Source: Diplocarpon mali
Lineage: Eukaryota; Ascomycota; Leotiomycetes; Helotiales; Drepanopezizaceae
Direction of reading: 5' to 3'
NCBI GenBank assembly: GCA_024741835.1
Contig: JAENRP010000491.1
Coordinates: forward strand, 1-24,839
Length of the DNA stretch: 24,839 bases
Shown here piece after piece: positions 18,796 to 24,839 of this stretch. The position numbers and the translations under genes are program-made. Positions within the stretch are counted from its first letter, which is position 1. Every line of letters begins with the position of its first letter. A model generated the notes under the pieces. The model ran no database searches. It saw nothing but the letters and a program-made list of their open reading frames with translations, and was not told where the DNA came from.

Positions 18796-20200
18796 AAACT
18801 TTTTACTAACCTTTTGTTTAAATCTTTTCAAACTCGTCCTAATCACTTTAAGATTGATTCGGATTCTGAATGTTCTTTAAGCCCTTTTGAATTTCGAAGT
18901 ACTCCTTTTAGCAATCAATCTTATAATATTAAAGCTTCCCCTTTACCTCTTATAGATTCTATTAACTTAGACAGTTAGTATAAAACAATAATGGCTATAT
19001 TTAAGGCTATTACTAGTCACTTTCCCCTCTTTAGTTCCCTTAGCGCTCCTTACTTTATAAGCGCTAATATTACTGATTTCCTTAAGCAATATAAGGAAAC
19101 TTATTACGATTTTAATATTATATAAGAGGATATGATTTCTCAACTTCCTTACTACTATAATTATATAAGTAAGGATATTATCAAGTCCCTCCTTAAATAG
19201 AAAACTTATAGTTTATAAGAACTCCTTATTAAGGCCCTTAAATCTGAATTCCGCGAATTTGATAGATAGCAGATTCGCAATACCCTAGCTTTCTTAAAGG
19301 AATTTATTCTAATTACTTATACTCTTAAGGAACTTAAGAATTACTATCGGACTTTTACTCGTATATCAAATACCTTAATTAGCTAGAAAATACTTAGCAA
19401 AGTTGAAAGAGGCTGTTTTTTCTTACTTAGATTATCTACTAGCCTTTAAAATAAGATTATTAAGCATTTTAAGATCGATAAGCAAGACCTTATAACCTTC
19501 GCCTCATTTAAGGAATTCTCGGCCTTTGTATTAAAATCAGATCTTAATAAGAGAACTATTGATACTATAGAGTAGGAAAAAGCCTTTACTCCCTCTTATA
19601 CTAAAGACTTTAAGAATCTGGTCTAAGAATACTCGAAAGCTCTAGAAGTTATAAAGGAGGTAAAGAAGAACCTAGTAGTTATACCTTTTACTTACAGGCC
19701 CGACCTAGGAGTAAGATCTAACCTTAGAATTAAGGAACTTAAGACCCAATTTATAAAACTCTAAATCTAAAGCTTAGAAACTAGGATTAATAATCTCTTA
19801 TAAGAAAAATAGCATATTCCTTAGTTTAATAATAGATAAAACTCAGCTATTATAAGCCAACCTAGTAGTTCCTATTACCAGACTCCTACTTCTTATTATT
19901 TGGAATAATTAGCTAATATAAGAATATAATAGCTGGCTAAAGAAGGAGGAATTGATCCTAACTAGCAATCTACTAATATTAATACTATAGGGTATTAAAG
20001 AAACGGCAATAGAAGACGATTAACCTGCAACTTTTGCAATAATAAAGAACCTAACTACGCTCTATATAAGTACTATAATAATTGCCCTCTTTTCCTTCGA
20101 TTTATTAATACTAAGGTTATATATATTAATAAGTATGGGATGCTTTGCATTAAAGATCCTAGGCCAGATGCTATCCTTATTAAAAAACACTAGAATCGTT
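18796..20200 (+). pseudogene. gag: gag of gypsy element F, damaged
   Basis: The frame is readable from about 18796, with an ATG at 18991 in the same frame; the true start is unclear. Gypsy capsid features include APYFISANITDFLKQYKE near 19050-19100 and MISQLPYYYNYISKDIIKSL near 19130-19190. A zinc-knuckle region starts at 20026 (codon 346 from the ATG): CNFC followed by PNYALYK, His read as Tyr, and a later C. It is followed by a YINKYGMLCIKDPRPDA-like stretch, as in fungal gypsy gags of this type. Stops occur mainly at Gln codons. Confidence 0.82.
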
Positions 20201-21552
20201 TATAACTATAGATTATTCGAATAATAATATATAATATAAAGTAGGACAAGGATTTGGCCGAATGGAAGCGCATTGTCGAAATCAACTCTAAGGTCCCAAC
20301 TTATATATATATAAGTCCAGCTAGCAATCTACCTAAAGGAGTACTTACTAACCAAACTTCGAAAAAGATTATTACTAAAGTTAAAGGTATCTCTATTTTA
20401 AGGTAAGTCAATAATAACATTTCTGCTAATATTAATACTACTTCTGTATTTAAAAACCCTTGGAATACTTAGCGTCCTTCTAGATCTACTACTCCTTTAA
20501 TACTAATCAAACCAGCTAAAGTCTAGAAATCAATATATGCAACTTAGGAATCTTAATATAAAGTCCAAACGCTAAAAGATACCTAACAATTTGAAACTAT
20601 AGTAGATAAGGATAAAGCCAATATAGCAGACGAATTGATTAGAGATATAATAGATAAAGATGGCTTTAAGCTTAAAGATTAAGAAGTCGAAGTTATTACG
20701 CAGACCCTTGACCTTAAGTAAAAGAGACAGATATTAAAATAAGAGAAATTCATTGACAAATACGCTAGTTTAACTGCAATAGAAAAAGCTATAGAGAATA
20801 TTATAGCTTAGCAAATTAACCTTACATTTAAAGACCTATTTAGTTTAATTAAACGCTTTAATAAAGTGCTAAGAAAGCATATCTTAATTACCTTTAAAGA
20901 TTTGAATAATAATAAGGAAATAGAAATTGTAATATAAAAGAACTTCGAAAAGCACTTAACCTTAATCAAATGTCTTTAGATTACAGAAGATAAAGGAACC
21001 TAAAGGTATTATAATATTATAGCAATAGCTTTAACATCTTAGAATATTAATTGAAATTATTTAGCAATTATAATAAAAAGTCCTATTATTATTTATTCTA
21101 TAAAAGAATCAGTTAAAGCAAAGGCTCTAATCGATTATAATTTAAAAGTTAATATAATAATTAGAAAAGTGGCAGAAATGGCTTAATTGATAATCGTTAG
21201 CGATCGACTCCTTATTTATTTAACTATCTTTAGATCGAAATACAATTTTAATAGATAGGTGAAAAATATAAAGGTTAAAGTTAAAGGAATCGTTAATTAT
21301 ATTAACTTTCTAATAATAGAGAATTCTTTAAATAACATTCTTTTAAGAATGCCCTTTATTTTAAAATCTTAGCTAATATTTAACTATCTTAAAGATAATC
21401 TTATAAAAGCTAGTCTTTAAAATATAGATCGATCTTTAGAAGGATAAATGGTTATCGCAAGAGATATAGTTGAATTCTAGAATAAGATTTTAGGAAATGA
21501 TTAGCTAGCATAAGAGCTAAGCTTAATATTAGTAAAGGAAGGCACTTAATAA
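20201..21552 (+). pseudogene. pol: protease region of gypsy element F, damaged
   Basis: It is in the same frame as gag. After a low-similarity linker, the retropepsin site is at 21127-21150: ALIDYNLKVN, where the catalytic Asp (GAT 21133-21135) survives but the next residues of DxGS are changed (G reads N, S reads L). NILLRMPFILKS near 21330-21370 matches the usual ILGQPF block, with Gly read as Arg. Two stops, TAA TAA, end the frame near 21546-21551. Pol follows in a different frame. Confidence 0.78.
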
Positions 21553-21604
21553 GGAGTTATAGTAAAAGAAAGGTAAGTTTATCAATTTTAAATAATAGTA
21601 ATTT

Positions 21605-21791
21605 GACTTACAGTCCTAGACTAGGAGTTAAATCTGGAATTTTAAAAAATAGTACAATTGGCGTTTTATTAGCTTAACAATTAAGAAAAAAGAAAAATAA
21701 GGTAAAGAAGAGAGTTCGTTTTATAAATTTCGATAGTTTACTAATCATTTTAAAAAACCTAAAAACCACTTATAGGCCAGACCCGCGAGTG
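21605..21791. repeat. two opposite-oriented quasi-palindromic repeats in F pol
   Basis: The unit at 21605-21628 is in inverse orientation (minus strand TPSLGL*V), and the one at 21768-21791 is forward. Both are in the pol frame on the plus strand as similar octapeptides (TYSPRLGV, TYRPDPRV). Confidence 0.8.
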
Positions 21792-22370
21792 AAAAATAAT
21801 AAAATTACTAATAATATTTCCATTTATACACTTTAAATTAATAACTTAAAAAATCTTTTATTTGTTTTTAAAAAGGAAAATGCAGACCGTTTTATAAGAT
21901 TTAATAAAAAAGGAAAGAAGTAAAGAAGTATAGTACTAGCTAATATTCGAACTATATATAAAAGTAAGGCTAATAAAGTACAACTAGTAGATTAAGGAAT
22001 CTCTAATAGCTTAAAGCCTAAAGGACTAGATGATTAGTTTGAATAAAATGAAAAGCTTCGACCTCTAAAGCTAAGTAGTAAATTCGATAAGTCTATCATA
22101 GGCAGATTTTCTTATAAACCTATCGGATATCAGCTAATAAAAGAATATTTTAATATATTAAAAATTAGAGAAGACTTAATAAAGCAAGAACGCAAACTAC
22201 TTTATAAAACCTTAATAAATCGAAAGGACGCCTTAGCTTTTAACTAAACGGAACTTGGCCAGATTTGAAAAGAGGTTACGCCTTATATTAAGATTAAGAT
22301 AATACCTTATAAAGCCTAGTAAGAGAAAACATTCAAGGTCCTTAAAGCTCTTTAAGAAAAGGTAATTAAA
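21606..22370 (+). pseudogene. pol: pol N-terminal linker of gypsy element F
   Basis: This frame is shared with RT, RNase H and integrase. It starts close to a quasi-palindromic repeat at 21605-21628, which in this frame reads TYSPRLGV. A second unit at 21768-21791 reads TYRPDPRV. From about 21945 conserved pre-RT sequence appears (RTIYKSKANKVQLVD, PKGLDD, RPLKLSSKFDKS). No enzyme domain lies here; the stretch joins protease and RT. The gag-protease and pol frames differ by one base, which could be original or due to decay. Confidence 0.65.
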
Positions 22371-23230
22371 ATATTAAAGGATAGGCTAAAGTAAGGTATT
22401 CTTAAGTTTTGTAATAGCCCTTATAAGAATAAATAGTTCCTAGTTGCTAAGAAAGAGAAGGGAACTTATAGACTAATAATAGTAGTAGTAGAGATAAACC
22501 AAGTAACTATTAAAGATGCTAACATTCCTTTAAATATGGATAAGTTCTTAAATGAATTTGCAGGATTAACCTACAGCTCTCTTATTAACTTCTTTTTTAA
22601 ATATAACCAATTTATTCTTAATATTAAATTAAGAGATATAATAGCAATTCAAACCCCTCTTAAGCTACTTCAGATAATAAGATTACTTTAAAAGGCTATA
22701 AATTCGATCGCTTAATTTATTTAAGTAATCTATAAGATACTAGTAGATTATATACTTAATATTACGCTCCCTTATATAGATAATATAAGAGTAAAAGGAT
22801 TAAGATCATTTTATAATTATAAAGAAGTTCTCCTTAGTATATAATAATTTATAATAAAATACATTTAGAACCTAGACTAAGTGCTTATATAATTTGAAAG
22901 GGTAAGAGTAATAGTTGGTCCGAAGTTATAATACTATCTTTTATCAATAGAAATTATTAATTTCATTACTGATTCTAATAGCTAAAGTCCTTAAAGGGCT
23001 AAAGTACTTAAAATCGATAAATAGAAGAGGTATAATAATATAGCAGAAGCTCGCGCGTTTATTAGTATTATAGTATACTATCGCATTTAAATCAAGGATT
23101 TCGCTAAAAAGGCAGTACCTATTTATACCTTATTTTAAAAAGGGGCTGAGTTTTAATAGGAGGAACCTTAAATAGAGGCTATAGTACAATTAAAGCAAGC
23201 GTTGCTTAAAGTGCTATATCTAATTAAAAT
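22371..23230 (+). pseudogene. pol: reverse transcriptase of gypsy element F, damaged
   Basis: ILKFCNSPYKNK*FLVAKKE near 22400-22460 is the gypsy block 'SPYxNPxFLVxKK'. TYRLII and INQVTIKDA follow, then FAGLTYSSLINFFFKYNQF near 22556-22612, where the catalytic Asp of LIDLFSGYDQ reads Asn. The YxDD site reads YIDNIRVKG at 22773-22799, second Asp as Asn. The thumb and connection region has ARAFISIIVYYRI*IKDFAK near 23050-23110. It is a single frame with many TAA/TAG. Confidence 0.9.
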
Positions 23231-23734
23231 AGACTATAGAGCCGACGCTAGGCCAATTATACTAATAGTTGACGTAAGCTTAATTAGATAGGGTACCGTC
23301 CTTTAATAAGCTAATAGCTAATAGAAAAGACATCTAGCTTACTTTAAAAGTAGTCTTTAGAATCTAATAGAGATAAAGTATAATACTATTAAATAGGAAT
23401 GCAAAGGCGCTTTAAAAGTAATGAAAAAGATGAGAAGCGACCTTTATAGCATTTACTTTATTTTTGAAACCAATACTAAAGTGCTAATAGAACAATTGAA
23501 TAGAGCTGTAAGCGACCTACTTAAAGCCTTGCTAATAAAATGGATTGCTTAAATAAGACTAATAGACTTTGAAGTTAAATATATTCTAAGAATAAAAAAT
23601 ACTACTGCAAATGGCCTTTTAAAAAGAACTCGCCCTTATCCCTTTAATTTAATTAAAGAAGATAAAACAGATATTAATAAGTAAGTAGAGAATGAAGTTA
23701 GTTATCTATTAATATATCGCCTTAAAGGGACTTG
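23231..23734 (+). pseudogene. pol: RNase H of gypsy element F, damaged
   Basis: The catalytic Asp is kept in LIVDVSLIR (GAC 23271-23273), and the Glu in K*ECKGALK near 23391. The third block FETNTKVLIEQLNR near 23465-23500 has Asp as Asn. The C-terminal helix region WIA*IRLIDFEVKYI near 23540-23590 matches the fungal gypsy pattern of RNase H followed by a tether. It is in the pol frame. Confidence 0.88.
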
Positions 23735-23758
23735 ACTCTTGGTCCTAGCTTATAAGTC
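23735..23758 (+). repeat. quasi-palindromic 24-nt repeat between RNase H and integrase of F
   Basis: It begins ACTCTTGGTCC and ends TTATAAGTC, with perfect six-base inverted ends TTGACT (23732-23737) and AGTCAA (23755-23760). As an octapeptide it reads TLGPSL*V, but this frame is not the pol frame, which runs through it as LLVLAYKS. Confidence 0.8.
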
Positions 23759-24839
23759 AAATAAGAGAATTTTATCACTTAACTACTTAAGTGACTTTAA
23801 AGAAATTGCGAAATTTTTAATTATACTTAAACAATTAAAGATAGTTGCTTTTAAGGATTTTTAGAAATTCAAAGCTAAAGCTTTGATTTATCTAATGCAA
23901 GAAAGACAACTATTTAAAAGGAGCAATAACTTATTTCTTATATAACTCTACTTAAATAATGAAAAACTAAGGGCTAAGGCTATTTAGGATATTTATAAGA
24001 AAACTGGCTACTAAGGAGCTAAGTCTACCTACTACTGACTCTTAAGGAAATTCTTTTAAAAGGGTTCTTTTAAGGACTACAAAGCCTTTATAAAAAGTTG
24101 CATCTCCTATTAAAAATGAAAACCTAGTTATAAAGAGAATCCTCTATTCCTAACCTAGCTATTAGGCCTTTTCTATAAAGTTAGTCTTAATATTATATAA
24201 GTATTAATAATTGAAAATAGGATTATATATTTTATTTTAGCAAAGGAAGACCTATTAGGATGGCCTAAAGGACGACCTTTAAGATCTGCTAACTTTGAAT
24301 CTATTGCAAAGTTCCTTTAAGAAGATTTAGTCTATTATTATAGACTTTTTAATAAACTAATTATTAATAAAGGCCTTGAAAATAAAGGAGTAGTTAAAGC
24401 TTTTTTATAAAAATATAATATTAAATAGGTTCAAATCTTAGTATATAACTCGAAAGCTAATAGAGTAGTAGAGCAAGGATATTATAATATTCTTAATAGG
24501 CTATTTAAAATTACCTATAGAGGATTTAAAAATTAGATAAAATACTTTTATAAAATACTTTTTACTTATCAAACGACAATCTATAAACCAACTGGAGTTA
24601 TACTATTTTTCCTTATCTATAGTAGAGAGGCATAGCTCCCTTTTGAATCCTAATAGCCTATTTTAAGATTGTTCGACTATAGTCAAATTTAGAACCGTTT
24701 TAATTTACTTATAATAAGATGCTAACAACTTAAGCTTTAAGATATAGATATAAAGGAAATCATTCTATAAAAGAAACGATATTAGGAAAAAGCTAAGGAA
24801 GCATAGGCTGCTTTTAAAGTACTTAAAACGCACCCTATT
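23759..24839 (+). pseudogene. pol: integrase of gypsy element F, damaged, partial
   Basis: The zinc finger remains are GY*GAKSTYY near 24010 (His codons as Tyr) and FIKSCISY near 24090, where one Cys reads Tyr. The core shows LAKEDLLGWPKGRPLR near 24238-24285, INKGLENKGVV near 24365-24395 (Asp as Asn) and SKANRVVEQGYYNIL near 24450-24495, with the catalytic Glu kept (GAG 24471-24473). TTIYKPTG and SREA*LPFE follow. The domain runs off the window end. No chromodomain is seen in what is present. Confidence 0.88.

Larger units (their letters stand above)
17866..24839 (+). mobile_element. Ty3/gypsy LTR retrotransposon F, partial
   Basis: Gag, protease, RT, RNase H and integrase occur in gypsy order (integrase last) on the plus strand. 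The element runs off the right edge. Its left limit is inferred: E coding similarity fades near 17860 and a TGTTGCCATAG that could open an LTR starts at 17866. Without the 3' LTR this cannot be confirmed. Damage is of the same RIP type as elsewhere. Confidence 0.85.

Noticed and set aside
1..24839. Mitochondrial DNA, suggested by AT richness
   Set aside because: No mitochondrial genes; LTR retrotransposons with RIP-type transitions and retained CpG point to nuclear repeats.

Overview
The window looks like a repeat graveyard from a filamentous ascomycete (Pezizomycotina-like). It is very AT-rich and almost every recognisable reading frame belongs to an LTR retrotransposon. Nearly all damage is G:C to A:T transition: Gln and Trp positions read TAA or TAG, catalytic Asp reads Asn, Glu reads Lys, Cys and His read Tyr. 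CpA/TpG is scarce while CpG survives, which is the expected trace of repeat-induced point mutation (RIP). I see no intact host gene, no tRNA or rRNA, and no CRISPR array. The species assignment is inference.

Layout. 1-2083: 5' part of a minus-strand Ty1/copia element (copy A: gag, tandem-repeat leader, primer binding site, 195-bp LTR). 2084-4761: plus-strand pol of a different copia lineage (element G: integrase, RT, RNase H); A sits inside its integrase. 4762-6069: unassigned, with an unrecognised minus-strand coding-like stretch. 6070-6213: truncated LTR of the A/B/C family (D). 6214-6890: unassigned, partly purine-biased. 6891-10024: 3' half of a second minus-strand copy (B). 10025-10758 and 16900-about 17860: LTR, primer site and gag-like region of another copia-like element (E), inserted into B. 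10759-16899: complete element C, 6141 bp, with two 195-bp LTRs and a perfect 5-bp target duplication, inserted into E. About 17866-24839: Ty3/gypsy element F (gag, protease, RT, RNase H, integrase), apparently inserted into E and running off the right edge.

The inferred nesting is A in G; E in B; C in E; probably F in E. A, B, C and D are one family: C matches A and B almost base for base in length, in inverted orientation. A, C and E all carry the same kind of internal primer site, complementary to the anticodon arm of initiator tRNA-Met rather than to a tRNA 3' end.

The most unusual signal is a 24-nt quasi-palindromic repeat that can encode almost the same octapeptide (TLRPGLRV-like) on both strands. 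It is a tandem in-frame array in C, recurs at the end of C and B pol, and is found at module boundaries of the unrelated gypsy element F, in both orientations.
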